A stretch of 64,000 nt of DNA from Geodermatophilus poikilotrophus (GTDB lineage Bacteria > Actinomycetota > Actinomycetes > Mycobacteriales > Geodermatophilaceae): positions 117,166 to 181,165 of the forward strand of contig NZ_FOIE01000010.1 in assembly GCF_900111455.1 (NCBI RefSeq), written 5' to 3'. Below the pieces are notes generated by a model that worked only from the letters and a program-made list of their open reading frames with translations, made no database searches and had not been told where the DNA came from. Within the stretch, counting starts at the first letter, position 1. Each line of letters opens with the position of its first letter. A program made the translations under genes and the position numbers. Shown one piece after another: positions 32,532 to 40,812 of this stretch.

Positions 32532-32999
32532 GTGTTCTCCTCCACCGACGGCTGGGTGACCTGCGCGCTCGGCCACCGGCACTGGGGACGGGTCGGTGCG
32601 GCCGGCCTGCTGGTGCACCGCGCCGGCGCCGACGGCCCCGAGCTGCTGCTGCAGCACCGGGCCACCTGGTCGCACCACGGCGGCACGTGGGGGACGCCGG
32701 GTGGCGCGCTGCACGCCGGTGAGTCCGCCGAGCACGGCGCCCTCCGGGAGGTCCAGGAGGAGCTGGGGCTGACGCCGCAGGACCTGGCGCTCGGCCCGTC
32801 GTCGGTCGACGACCACGGCGGCTGGTCCTACACCACCGTGCTGGCCCGGCCGCTGCGCGACATCGAACCGGGCGACCTGCGGCTGGACGGGGAGAGCGAC
32901 GGCGTCGCCTGGATCGCGCTGGGCGACCTCGTGTCGGTGCCGCTGCACCCGGGTTTCGAGGCGTCGCTGTACCGCCTGCACGACCTGCTCGTCGCCTGA
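32532..32999 (+). CDS. NUDIX hydrolase
   Basis: A 155-residue pyrophosphohydrolase. The NUDIX box is GALHAGESAEHGALREVQEE followed by LGL (consensus G-x5-E-x7-R-E-x-x-E-E-x-G-U), with all metal-binding glutamates present. N-terminal AGLLVHRAGADGPELLLQHR and C-terminal VAWIALGDL are typical of MutT-like enzymes. Substrate is a nucleoside diphosphate linked to another moiety, not further predictable. GTG 32532 gives a compact N-terminus. The longer upstream frame is antisense to the LOG gene. Confidence 0.92.
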   Translation: MFSSTDGWVTCALGHRHWGRVGAAGLLVHRAGADGPELLLQHRATWSHHGGTWGTPGGALHAGESAEHGALREVQEELGLTPQDLALGPSSVDDHGGWSYTTVLARPLRDIEPGDLRLDGESDGVAWIALGDLVSVPLHPGFEASLYRLHDLLVA

Positions 33000-33017
33000 A
33001 GGAGGACCTCTCCTTCG

Positions 33018-33052
33018 AGGACCCCCTTGCCCCCGCCACTCGCAGGCTCGCG
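33018..33052. repeat. Intergenic repeat copy 2
   Basis: Unit AGGACCCCCTTGCCCCCGCC followed by ACTCGCAGGCTCGCG. The same unit recurs at 35235-35275 and, inverted, at 31852-31888. It lies just after the NUDIX stop, within a longer Gly/Arg-like GC-rich stretch that includes another GCCTCGTCC-type direct repeat. Confidence 0.6.
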
Positions 33053-33223
33053 CCAGGCCCCGTCCGGAGGCTCGCCGCGGGCCTCGTCCCGGGTCCCACC
33101 CTGAGCCTGCGAAGGGTGGGGAGGACGAGGTCCTTCCCCGGTGAGGGGGACGGGGTCCTCCTGCCTGCACGGGGGCCGTCAGGGCTCGGGGCGGTGCCCT
33201 GGACGGGGCCACCGCGCCGCCGT

Positions 33224-34030
33224 TCAGGCCGGGATCACCGTCACGGTGAGCGCGCGGTGGTCGCCGACCGGGAGCGTCGAGGCCCCGGCGTCCCGACCGC
33301 GCAGTCCGTCCCCCACCGCCAGCAGGTGGTCCAGCTGCACCCGCGGGCCGGACGCCGGGAAGCTCGGCTCGCGCACCAGCGGAGTCGCCCGGAGCAGCCG
33401 GCCCGGCAGCGCGCCCGGCAGGTTCAGGTCACCGGCCAGCACCACCGGCCCGGGCATCCCGGCGATCCACCGGCGCAGCCGCAGCAGCTGGCGGACGGCG
33501 GTGTGCGGGGCGAACGACAGGTGGGTGGCGACGACGGTGAGCGACCCCAGCCGGGCGGCGACGGCGGCTCGCGGCTCGTCGGGGAACCACCACCACCGGA
33601 CCCGGCCGGTCAGCGGGTCGGGGCCCTGCACCGGCAGCCGCGCCCGGCCGGCGCCCAGGTCGAGCACCGACCACTCGAGCACCGGCAGCCGGCTGAGCAG
33701 CGCGATGCCGTAGAGCGGGCCGTCGAGCGGGGTCTGCGGGCCGCGCAGCAGCGGACCGGCGGGGGACCAGCTGCGGAAGGGGTCGGGCGTGCCGGCCACC
33801 GTGGCGGCGCCGCGCCAGTCCGCGGCGCCGAGGCCGGCGGCCAGAACGGCGGCCTGGTCGACCCCGTGCGAGCGCGGCTGCCCGGCGTCGACCTCCTGGA
33901 CGGCCAGCACGTCGACGTCCAGCCCGGCGACGGCCTCCTCCAGCCCCGCGGCATCGAGGACCGGACCGCCCGGGCTGCGGCCCGAGGCGGTGTTCACGGT
34001 GCCGACTCGCACGGCGGGCCCCCGGGACAC
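33224..34030 (-). CDS. Endonuclease/exonuclease/phosphatase family protein
   Basis: A 268-residue EEP-fold phosphodiesterase. Conserved positions: Asn in RVGTVNTASG, Glu in VLAVQEVDAG, His in VVATHLSFAP, GDLNLPG as the D-x-N catalytic pair, and the C-terminal D-H of VGDHRALTV. It lacks a signal peptide. The family covers nucleases, sphingomyelinases and sugar phosphatases, so the substrate is open. ATG 34030 is followed by a natural start at the next GTG (VRVG) as an alternative. Confidence 0.9.
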   Translation of the reverse strand: MSRGPAVRVGTVNTASGRSPGGPVLDAAGLEEAVAGLDVDVLAVQEVDAGQPRSHGVDQAAVLAAGLGAADWRGAATVAGTPDPFRSWSPAGPLLRGPQTPLDGPLYGIALLSRLPVLEWSVLDLGAGRARLPVQGPDPLTGRVRWWWFPDEPRAAVAARLGSLTVVATHLSFAPHTAVRQLLRLRRWIAGMPGPVVLAGDLNLPGALPGRLLRATPLVREPSFPASGPRVQLDHLLAVGDGLRGRDAGASTLPVGDHRALTVTVIPA

Positions 34031-34106
34031 CCCGGCGACGCTACCCGGGCGTCGGGTCCGGTGCCGTCTCGTTCCAGGTGCCGCTGAGTGCGGGGATGCC
34101 TACCCT

Positions 34107-34316
34107 GTGCACGCCTTGTCCCGCCGACGGAGGAGCCGGCCCTGCCCCCCGGCCCCCGCGCCGGCACCGCGACCACAGCCCGCACCGGAGCCGGCCCCGG
34201 CGCCGCCACCGCCGTGCGGGTGCGGCACGGTGGGGAAGACCACCGACGGGGTCGGCGGCGTCGTCGGCGAGGTGACCGAGGGCGCCGGCGGGCTGGTCGG
34301 CGGGCTCCTGCCGTGA
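34107..34316 (+). CDS. Small Pro-rich protein with C-terminal Gly-Val repeats, 69 residues
   Basis: From GTG 34107. The middle is PAPAPAPRPQPAPEPAPAP-type linker, then a CGCG pair and VGKTTDGVGGVVGEVTEGAG, ending GGLVGGLLP. Composition is extreme and no family is recognised, but the last 30 residues recur in style in small cell-surface proteins of actinobacteria. Low confidence that it is translated. Confidence 0.35.
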   Translation: MHALSRRRRSRPCPPAPAPAPRPQPAPEPAPAPPPPCGCGTVGKTTDGVGGVVGEVTEGAGGLVGGLLP

Positions 34317-34345
34317 CCGTTCCCGGCCGGCGCTAGGTTCGGCCC

Positions 34346-35236
34346 ATGACCGCCCGCGACGACGTCTCCGAGATCTTCGACAGCGCGGCGTGGCAGCCGG
34401 TCGAGGGCTTCGACTTCGCCGACATCACCTACCACCGCGCCGTCGACGGCGGGGTCGTCCGGATCGCGTTCGACCGGCCCGAGGTGCGCAACGCCTTCCG
34501 CCCGCAGACCGTCGACGAGCTGATCACCGCCCTCGAGCACGCCCGCCTGTCGACCGACGTCGGCTGTGTGCTGCTCACCGGGAACGGGCCCAGCCCCAGG
34601 GACGGCGGCTGGGCGTTCTGCTCCGGTGGTGACCAGCGGGTGCGCGGCAGGTACGGCTACGAGCACGACAAGGGGCGTACCAGCGGCCGGCTGCACGTGC
34701 TGGAGGCGCAGCGGCTGATCCGCTTCATGCCCAAGGTCGTCGTCTGCGTCGTCCCGGGCTGGGCGGCCGGCGGCGGGCACAGCCTGCACGTCGTCGCCGA
34801 CCTCACCCTCGCGTCGGCCGAGCACGCCCGCTTCAAGCAGACCGACGCCGACGTCGGCAGCTTCGACGGCGGCTTCGGCTCGGCCTACCTCGCCCGGCAG
34901 GTCGGCCAGAAGTTCGCCCGGGAGGTGTTCTTCCTGGGCGACGAGTACTCCGCCGAGGACGCGCACCGCATGGGCATGGTCAACCGCGTCGTCCCGCACG
35001 CCGAGCTCGAGGCCACCGCGCTGGACTGGGGACGGCGGATCGTGGCCAAGAGCCCGACCGCGCAGCGGATGCTCAAGTACTCGTTCAACCTGATCGACGA
35101 CGGGCTGGTGGGCCAGCAGCTGTTCGCCGGTGAGACGACGCGGCTGGCCTACATGGCCGAGGAGGCCGTGGAGGGCCGGGACGCGTTCCTGGAGAAGCGG
35201 GACCCGGACTTCAGCCGGTTCCCCTGGCACGTATAG
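34346..35236 (+). CDS. menB: 1,4-dihydroxy-2-naphthoyl-CoA synthase
   Basis: Crotonase-fold enzyme of menaquinone biosynthesis that closes the second ring of o-succinylbenzoyl-CoA. The 296 residues are close to the actinobacterial MenB length. Visible: VRIAFDRPEVRNAFRPQTVD, the active-site loop FCSGGDQRVRGRYGYE (oxyanion and substrate contacts, with the MenB-specific G-D-Q-x-x-R), GWAAGGGHSLHVVADLTLAS and the C-terminal AEEAVEGRDAFLEKRDPDFS. ATG 34346 is near the upstream small ORF's stop. The stop is TAG, an ordinary terminator. A neighbouring flavoprotein at 30653 may also belong to quinone metabolism. Confidence 0.97.
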   Translation: MTARDDVSEIFDSAAWQPVEGFDFADITYHRAVDGGVVRIAFDRPEVRNAFRPQTVDELITALEHARLSTDVGCVLLTGNGPSPRDGGWAFCSGGDQRVRGRYGYEHDKGRTSGRLHVLEAQRLIRFMPKVVVCVVPGWAAGGGHSLHVVADLTLASAEHARFKQTDADVGSFDGGFGSAYLARQVGQKFAREVFFLGDEYSAEDAHRMGMVNRVVPHAELEATALDWGRRIVAKSPTAQRMLKYSFNLIDDGLVGQQLFAGETTRLAYMAEEAVEGRDAFLEKRDPDFSRFPWHV

Positions 35237-35290
35237 GACCCCCTTGCCCCCCGCCACTCGCAGGCTCGCGGCGGGCCCCTCAAGGGGGCC
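35235..35290. repeat. Intergenic repeat copy 3 with terminator-like hairpin
   Basis: Same unit as 33018-33052 (35235-35275), immediately after the menB stop. It runs into a GGCCCC/GGGGCC hairpin (35274-35279, 35285-35290; 5-nt loop) that could terminate menB transcription. Confidence 0.6.
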
Positions 35291-35334
35291 GTTCCAGGGG
35301 CAGCCAGGAGCCTGACCGTACGAAGGAGGACGAC

Positions 35335-35667
35335 ATGATCGTCGAGGTGGTGGGCGGTGCCGACGAGCTGCCCGAGGTGCGGGTCACGGACGTGGACGAC
35401 CTGACCTCCCTGCAGCTGGCGCTGGGGGCGGTGACCGACGAGGAGGCCGACCAGGCCCTGCGCGACGCCGGTCTGGGCCGCGTGCAGGACGCGGACACCG
35501 GCGTCCTGGACCTCGCTGCGCTCCGAGCGGCAGCCGAGCCGCAGGCCGGGAGCGACGACTGGGCGCAGCGCTGGGACGGCATGGTCGGCCAGGCGGCGGA
35601 GGCGGGGCGGCTGGTCGACGACGGCGGCGGCCTGCAGGTCCGGGTGGAGAGCGCCGCCGGCGCCTGA
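35335..35667 (+). CDS. Hypothetical acidic protein, 110 residues
   Basis: ATG 35335 follows GAAGGAGGACGAC. The protein is strongly acidic and Ala/Val/Asp-rich (EVRVTDVDDLTSLQLALGAV, VTDEEADQALRDAGLG) and ends in a helix. No recognised family. The LQLALGAV...EEADQALRDAGL pattern resembles small stress or DUF proteins of actinobacteria. Probably cytosolic. Confidence 0.65.
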   Translation: MIVEVVGGADELPEVRVTDVDDLTSLQLALGAVTDEEADQALRDAGLGRVQDADTGVLDLAALRAAAEPQAGSDDWAQRWDGMVGQAAEAGRLVDDGGGLQVRVESAAGA

Positions 35668-35807
35668 CCTCCGGGCGGCCGTCAGCCGATCCGGCGTGTT
35701 CCGGAACGCGGGACCCCGGAAAATCCGGAAACCCCCGGTGTCGTCATTGTGGCGGCCCCATCGGCACGTCACCATGACCCCGTGACCCGCATCGCATCGG
35801 TCTCGGC

Positions 35808-36401
35808 ATGAGCGGAACGCCGGGGCGCCCACTGAGCGCCGAACTGTCCGAGCAGCTGCTCACCGTGGCCGTCGACATCCTGGCCGACGAGGGGTGGGGC
35901 AAGCTCAACAGCGACCGCGTCGCCGCGCGCGCCCGTGCCGGCAAGGCCGGCATCTACCGGCGCTGGCCGACGATGGCGGCGATGGCTCGTTCGGCGGTGG
36001 GCCGGTTCACGCTGGTCCGGGTCCCGCCGGACCAGGGCTCGCTGCGGGACGACCTCGCCGCGCTGGTCGACCGCTGGCGCCGGCCGCTGGACCGCGAGGA
36101 GCGGGCGGCCGCCAGCCTGGTCGGTGCGGCCCGGCACGAGGAGGACCTCCGCGCCGGCCTGGACGCCGCGCTGGTGCAGCCCCTGGCCGAGGCGATCCGG
36201 GCCATCGGCGCCCGGGCGGCCGAGCGCGGGCAGCAGGTCCCCGAGGCGCGCCTGGCGCTGCTCAGCTCGGTCATCGAGGCCTTCTGGTGGCAGCGCTACA
36301 CCTCCGACCGCGGGGCGCTGAGCCGTGAGGAGGTGCAGCGCGTGCTCGACGAGGTGCTGCTGCCCGTGGTCGTGCCCGACCAGGAGCGCGCCCCGGTCTG
36401 A
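35808..36401 (+). CDS. TetR/AcrR-family regulator
   Basis: A 197-residue repressor. The HTH domain is at residues 12-60 (SEQLLTVAVDILADEGWGKL, then SDRVAARARAGKAGIYRRWP), followed by a ligand-binding helical domain. The AGKAGIYRRWPTMAAM recognition helix is typical of the TetR_C_16-like group. It converges with the next TetR gene, the two stops lying one base apart. Target and ligand unknown. Confidence 0.92.
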   Translation: MSGTPGRPLSAELSEQLLTVAVDILADEGWGKLNSDRVAARARAGKAGIYRRWPTMAAMARSAVGRFTLVRVPPDQGSLRDDLAALVDRWRRPLDREERAAASLVGAARHEEDLRAGLDAALVQPLAEAIRAIGARAAERGQQVPEARLALLSSVIEAFWWQRYTSDRGALSREEVQRVLDEVLLPVVVPDQERAPV

Positions 36402-36402
36402 C

Positions 36403-37095
36403 TCAGCCGGTGCGCCGCAGCCGGCCGGCTGCCGGCGGGGGCAGCGTGGAGCTGAGCCCGCTGAAGACCTGGGCGGCGACCGAGCAGGCGAGGGCGACGC
36501 CCTCCTCGGGGTCGGCCGGCAGGGCTCCGGCCGGTCCGGCGAGCAGCTGCCGGTGCTGCACGATGAGCGTCCGGACGGCGGCCAGCCAGACGGCGGCGGT
36601 CACCGACGCTGCGGTGCGGACGTCGGTGGGTACCGCAGGCGCGCCGCCCTCCGCCGTCCACGTCTCGAACAGCGCGTCGGCCAGGCGGGCCGTCGCCTCG
36701 TGCTGCAGCTCCCGCTCGCGGGCCCGCAGTGCGGGGGAGGCCTCGAGCGTCGCCTCGAACACCCGGCCGTCGGGTGTGGCGAGCTGCCGGGCGTGCACGG
36801 CGACCCGCTCGATGAGGTAGGCGTGCAGGGCCTCGAGAGGGGTGGTGCCCGGGGCGCGGGAGCGCACCGACTCGGCGGCGCCGTCGACCCAGGGGGTGTG
36901 CCCGTCGAAGAAGAGGTCCTCCTTCGTCGGGAAGTGGTTGAAGACGGTCTGGACGGCGACGTCCGCAGCCGCGGCGATGTCGGCGATCGTGATCGCCTCG
37001 AAGCCGCGCTCGGCGAACAGGGCCTGCGCGGTCTCACGGATGAGTGCCCGGGTCTGCGCCTTCTTCCTCGCGCGCCGGTCCAGTACATCGCTCAC
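36403..37095 (-). CDS. TetR/AcrR-family regulator
   Basis: A 230-residue repressor. HTH: RALIRETAQALFAERGFEAI followed by TIADIAAAADVAVQTVFNHF, with the recognition helix VAVQTVFNHFPTKEDL. The C-terminal domain is Ala-rich and longer than average. It probably autoregulates and may control the Gfo/Idh gene, whose start is 284 bp away and divergent; that intergenic region shows a small TAACTCCGCTCGGTAAG-type dyad but no strong operator. Confidence 0.92.
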   Translation of the reverse strand: MSDVLDRRARKKAQTRALIRETAQALFAERGFEAITIADIAAAADVAVQTVFNHFPTKEDLFFDGHTPWVDGAAESVRSRAPGTTPLEALHAYLIERVAVHARQLATPDGRVFEATLEASPALRARERELQHEATARLADALFETWTAEGGAPAVPTDVRTAASVTAAVWLAAVRTLIVQHRQLLAGPAGALPADPEEGVALACSVAAQVFSGLSSTLPPPAAGRLRRTG

Positions 37096-37378
37096 GGTAG
37101 AAGGTTAACTCCGCTCGGTAAGCACGGGCCGTGTGCCCCGTGTCACCCGCCCATTGTGCGCCCGTAGAGCCTCTGTAGCACGGTCCGCTTCCGCGTCCCG
37201 ACGAGGACGGACGAGGCGACCGGGCCGTGTCGCGCACCCGGTCGGCCGGCGCGGCGTGTCCCCGACCTCCCCGTCGAGCGCACCCGCGGCCCCACCCCGG
37301 GAGCCCGGCACCGCCGACGCCGGGAACCCACCGTGACCTGGGCGGTTGCGTCGTCCGCAGGTGGGGCAGGACCCCGGC

Positions 37379-38350
37379 ATGGGCGAGCCCCGCACCGGCA
37401 GCCGCGTCCGCGTCGGACTCGTCGGCGCCGGGGGTGTCGGCGTCCGCCACGCGCGGACGCTGGCCGGCTTCCCCGACGTGGACGTGGTCGGCGTCACCGA
37501 CGTCGTCCCGGGTGCCGCGGACGAGCTCGCCGCAGAGCTCGGGGTGCCGGTCGTCGCGGACGTCGACCGGCTGCTCGCCCAGCCACTGGACGGTGTCTGG
37601 CTGTGCGTGCCGCCCTTCGCCCACGGCGCGCTGGAGCTGGCCGCCGTCCGTGCGGGGGTCCCCTTCTTCGTCGAGAAGCCGCTGGCCACCGGCGTCGAGG
37701 TCGCCGAGGAGGTGGCACGCGCCGTCGTGGGGGCCGGGCTGCCGACCGCGACCGGCTACCACTGGCGGCACCTGGACACCGTGGCCGCCGCCCGTGCCGT
37801 CTGCGCCGCGCACCGGCCGCGGCTGGTCGACGCCACCTGGCTCGACAGGGTGCCGCCGCCGGCGTGGTGGTCACGGCGGGAGCGCTCCGGCGGCCAGGTG
37901 GTCGAGCAGCTGACCCACGTGCTCGACCTTGCCCGGCTGCTGGCCGGCGAGGTGGCTGAGGTGCGCGCCGTCGCCGCGCCGTCCACCGTGGAGGGCCGCG
38001 ACGTGGACGACGCGACCGCCGCCTTGCTGTCCTTCGACTCCGGCGCCGTCGGCACGGTGACCGCGGCCTGCTCGCTGCCGGGCAAGCTGGCCGCCGGGCT
38101 GGCCGTGGTGTGCGACGGCGCGGCGGTCGAGCTCACCGAGACCTCGCTGACCGTCACCACCGCCGCGGGGGCGGACCTCAGCCAGCCGCGGGTCGACGGG
38201 CGCACCGCCGTCGACCGGGCGTTCGTCGACGTGCTGGCCGGCGGGGCGCCGGCCACCGGGCTGGTCGACTACGCGGAGGCGCTGCGCACCCACCGGGTCG
38301 CGGTCGCGATCGCCGAGTCCGCCCGCACCGGGGACGCCGTGCGGCCCTGA
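37379..38350 (+). CDS. Gfo/Idh/MocA-family oxidoreductase
   Basis: A 323-residue NAD(P)-dependent sugar or inositol dehydrogenase-like protein. Nucleotide fold: VGLVGAGGVGVRHARTLAGF, then VGVTDVVPGAADELA, then VPFFVEKPLATG (the E-K-P catalytic lysine loop). The substrate half includes YHWRHLDTV and the C-terminal GLVDYAEALRTHRVAVAIAES. ATG 37379 chosen over ATG 37346 by family length. It does not share a strand with the glycosyltransferase genes, whose 3' end is six bases away. Confidence 0.9.
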   Translation: MGEPRTGSRVRVGLVGAGGVGVRHARTLAGFPDVDVVGVTDVVPGAADELAAELGVPVVADVDRLLAQPLDGVWLCVPPFAHGALELAAVRAGVPFFVEKPLATGVEVAEEVARAVVGAGLPTATGYHWRHLDTVAAARAVCAAHRPRLVDATWLDRVPPPAWWSRRERSGGQVVEQLTHVLDLARLLAGEVAEVRAVAAPSTVEGRDVDDATAALLSFDSGAVGTVTAACSLPGKLAAGLAVVCDGAAVELTETSLTVTTAAGADLSQPRVDGRTAVDRAFVDVLAGGAPATGLVDYAEALRTHRVAVAIAESARTGDAVRP

Positions 38351-38355
38351 GGCGG

Positions 38356-39558
38356 TCAGCGGAGGGCGCGCTGCCCGCGAGGGGCCGGCAGCCGGTGGCG
38401 GGACCGGCGGCGGGCGCGGTCCAGCGTCTCGCCGTAGAGCCGCTCGTAGCCGTCGGCCATCACCGCGGGGGCGAACCGGCGGCGGGCCTCGTCGGCGCAG
38501 GTCTCCGGGTCGATCTCGTCCAGCCGGCCCAGCGCCGCGGTGAAGCCGGCCTCGTCGACGGCCAGGAACCCGGTGCGGCCGTCGTCCACCAGGGAGGGCA
38601 GGCAGCCGCGGGCCATGGCGACCACCGGCGTCCCGGCGGCCAGGGCCTCGCAGACGGCGGTGCCGCCGGGCTCCTCCCAGCGGATGGGGAACAGCGCCGC
38701 GCGGGAGGTGCGCAGCAGCTCGTCCTTCGCCGCACCCCCGACGCTGCCGATCCAGCGCGCGGTGACGCCGTCGAGGTGCGGCTCGACGTGATCCAGGAAC
38801 CAGGCGACGTCGGGGTGTGAGCGGGCCGGGTGACCGGGGGTGGCGAGCGCCACCTGCAGTGCCTCCCGGTCGGGCAGGCCGCCCACCGGGCCGGCGAGCA
38901 CCAGCGGCACCCCGGCGGCGCGGCAGGTCCGCAGCGCCGTGTCGATGCCCTTGGCCTCGCACAGCCGGGCGAGCACCAGCACCGCGTCGGAGCGGTTCGC
39001 CCGCCGCACCGGGGGTGGGCCGTCGACCGGCACCGACAGCGGGACCACGCCGACGACCTGCTCGCGCAGCCGCGCCGGCGCCTGCGCCACCTGGGTGTCG
39101 GAGACCCCGGCGAACCACACCCGGCCACCGCCGTCGAAGGACGCCCAGAAGTCGGCGTTGCGGCCGGTGTCCCAGTGCAGCGTGGCGAGCGTCGGCGGCG
39201 CGGTGTCCCCCAGGCCGGCCAGCAGCGCCGGGCCCACCACCTCGACGTGGCTGTGCACGAGGTCGAACGGCTCGCCGGCCAGCGCGTGCTCGGCGAGGGT
39301 GGCCAGCACCACCTGCTCGTGCGCGTGCGCGGTGCCGACGACCTGCGGGTACGGCCCGCCCAACTGCTCGAAGCGGCCGGTGGGGAAGGCGCTGACCAGG
39401 CCGTCGACCGGCAGCGCCGAGTCGCCGACCGAGGCGAGGACGACCGTGTGCCCGCGGGCGCGCAGCTCGGCGGTCAGCGTGGCGACGACGTTCTCCAGGC
39501 CGCCGTAGCCGGGCGGTGGGACCGGCAGCCACGGCCCGGCGTCCATGAGGAGCTTCAC
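38356..39558 (-). CDS. GT4-family glycosyltransferase
   Basis: A 400-residue retaining glycosyltransferase. N-terminal fold: LLMDAGPWLPVPPPGYGGLE with the GG acceptor loop, then FDLVHSHVEVVG. The C-terminal donor half has DAVLVLARLCEAKGIDTALR and RWEEPGGTAVCEALAAGTPV, the E-x7-E donor-binding motif typical of GT4. GTG 39558 overlaps the upstream gpgS stop (GTGA), so the two are translationally coupled. Pairing with GpgS suggests glucosylglycerate or polymethylated polysaccharide synthesis, but trehalose- or mannose-type acceptors are possible. Confidence 0.88.
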   Translation of the reverse strand: MKLLMDAGPWLPVPPPGYGGLENVVATLTAELRARGHTVVLASVGDSALPVDGLVSAFPTGRFEQLGGPYPQVVGTAHAHEQVVLATLAEHALAGEPFDLVHSHVEVVGPALLAGLGDTAPPTLATLHWDTGRNADFWASFDGGGRVWFAGVSDTQVAQAPARLREQVVGVVPLSVPVDGPPPVRRANRSDAVLVLARLCEAKGIDTALRTCRAAGVPLVLAGPVGGLPDREALQVALATPGHPARSHPDVAWFLDHVEPHLDGVTARWIGSVGGAAKDELLRTSRAALFPIRWEEPGGTAVCEALAAGTPVVAMARGCLPSLVDDGRTGFLAVDEAGFTAALGRLDEIDPETCADEARRRFAPAVMADGYERLYGETLDRARRRSRHRLPAPRGQRALR

Positions 39559-40517
39559 GCCCGGCTCCCCGGACGGTGCTCGGCGGCGCGGACCGCCCGC
39601 ATCGGCGGCCGCTCCACGACGCCGACGTCCCAGGTGACGCCCTCGAGGCCGTCGGCCGTGCGGAGGAACTGCAGCAGCTCGCGCTCCGGGCGACCGGCGC
39701 CGGGCCGGCGGGCCAGCGCGGTCTGCAGGATCTGCCCGGTCATGCGGCCGAGCGCGGCGTCGGCCTGGTGGGTGTGCTGCCGGGTGCCGAGGTCGACCTG
39801 GGCCAGGGCGTCGAGGCCGGCCAGCGCCGCGAGGTCGACCAGCAGGCCCAGCTCCACGCCGTAGCCGGAGACGAACGGCACCTGCTCGAGCAGCTCGCGG
39901 CGGCCGGCGTACTCGCCCGACAGCGGCTGGACGAAGCCGGCGAGCTCCGGCCAGAAGGCGTTGAGCAGCGGCCGGGCGACCAGCTCGGTGACCCGGCCGC
40001 CGCCGGAGGGGACGATGCCCTCGGAGGTGGCCAGCGGCCGGTCGTAGAGGGCCTTGACGTAGCCGACTGTGGGGTCGGTGAGCAGCGGGCCGAGCAGGCC
40101 GACGACGAACCGCGGGTCGAAGGCGACCAGGTCGGCGTCGATGAACACCAGCAGGTCGCCGCTGGTGACGTGCAGCGACTTCCACAGCGCCTCGCCCTTG
40201 CCCGGCCGGCTGCCGTGCCGGGGCAGCACCGCGTCGACGGCGACGACGCGGGCGCCGGCCGCTGCCGCCACCCTCGCCGTCCGGTCACTGGAGCCGCTGT
40301 CGACGACGACCACCTCGTCGACCAGTGGGCAGCGCTCCACCAGGGCGTCGCGGATGGCGGCCACGATCGTGCCCACGGTGCGTTCCTCGTCGAGCGCCGG
40401 GAGCACCACGCTCACGGTGGAGCCGCGGGCGCCCTTGACGGCCACCAGGTCGGGGGCCGCCCAGGTCTCGGCGGGGAAGGTGCGGTGGTGGAGCCAGCGT
40501 CGGACGTCGGGTCGCAC
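39555..40517 (-). CDS. gpgS: Glucosyl-3-phosphoglycerate synthase
   Basis: GT81-family enzyme (320 residues) transferring glucose from a nucleotide donor to 3-phosphoglycerate, the first step to glucosylglycerate and methylglucose lipopolysaccharides. Visible: VSVVLPALDEERTVG, VVVDSGSSDRT, HGSRPGKGEALWKSL, FIDADL (DxD metal site) and PLSGEYAGRRELLEQVPF then GYGVELGLLVDL. GTG 40517 follows GGGGAG at 4-nt spacing, better than the upstream TTG 40529. The stop overlaps the GT4 gene start. Confidence 0.93.
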   Translation of the reverse strand: MRPDVRRWLHHRTFPAETWAAPDLVAVKGARGSTVSVVLPALDEERTVGTIVAAIRDALVERCPLVDEVVVVDSGSSDRTARVAAAAGARVVAVDAVLPRHGSRPGKGEALWKSLHVTSGDLLVFIDADLVAFDPRFVVGLLGPLLTDPTVGYVKALYDRPLATSEGIVPSGGGRVTELVARPLLNAFWPELAGFVQPLSGEYAGRRELLEQVPFVSGYGVELGLLVDLAALAGLDALAQVDLGTRQHTHQADAALGRMTGQILQTALARRPGAGRPERELLQFLRTADGLEGVTWDVGVVERPPMRAVRAAEHRPGSRA

Positions 40518-40812
40518 AGGTCTCCCCAAGGCCGGGTGCCGACGTCGGTGTCGGCACGGAGGTCCCCGTCGGGCGACAGGATGCAGGAGAAACGGCTGTT
40601 CCGGGCCGGTGTCCGCGTCCCGTCGCCGGCCTGCGGGTGCCCCTCCGGAGGCTCACCCACTGCCCCGGACGGCGGGCAGCGTCCGGGTGTCCGGCGGGAC
40701 AGCCGTGCGCTGCGTGCCGTGGTCGTGGGGGTGCGAGCACGCCCGTGGGCGCTCGGTCCCGCTCACCCAGGCGAGCAGCGGCTGAGGTCCGAGCGGTGGG
40801 GTCGCCGCCGCG

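Noticed and set aside
36403..37378. A strong operator palindrome for the TetR regulators
   Set aside because: Only a short dyad (TAACT...GGTAAG) is visible between 37096 and 37378. It is too weak to assign.
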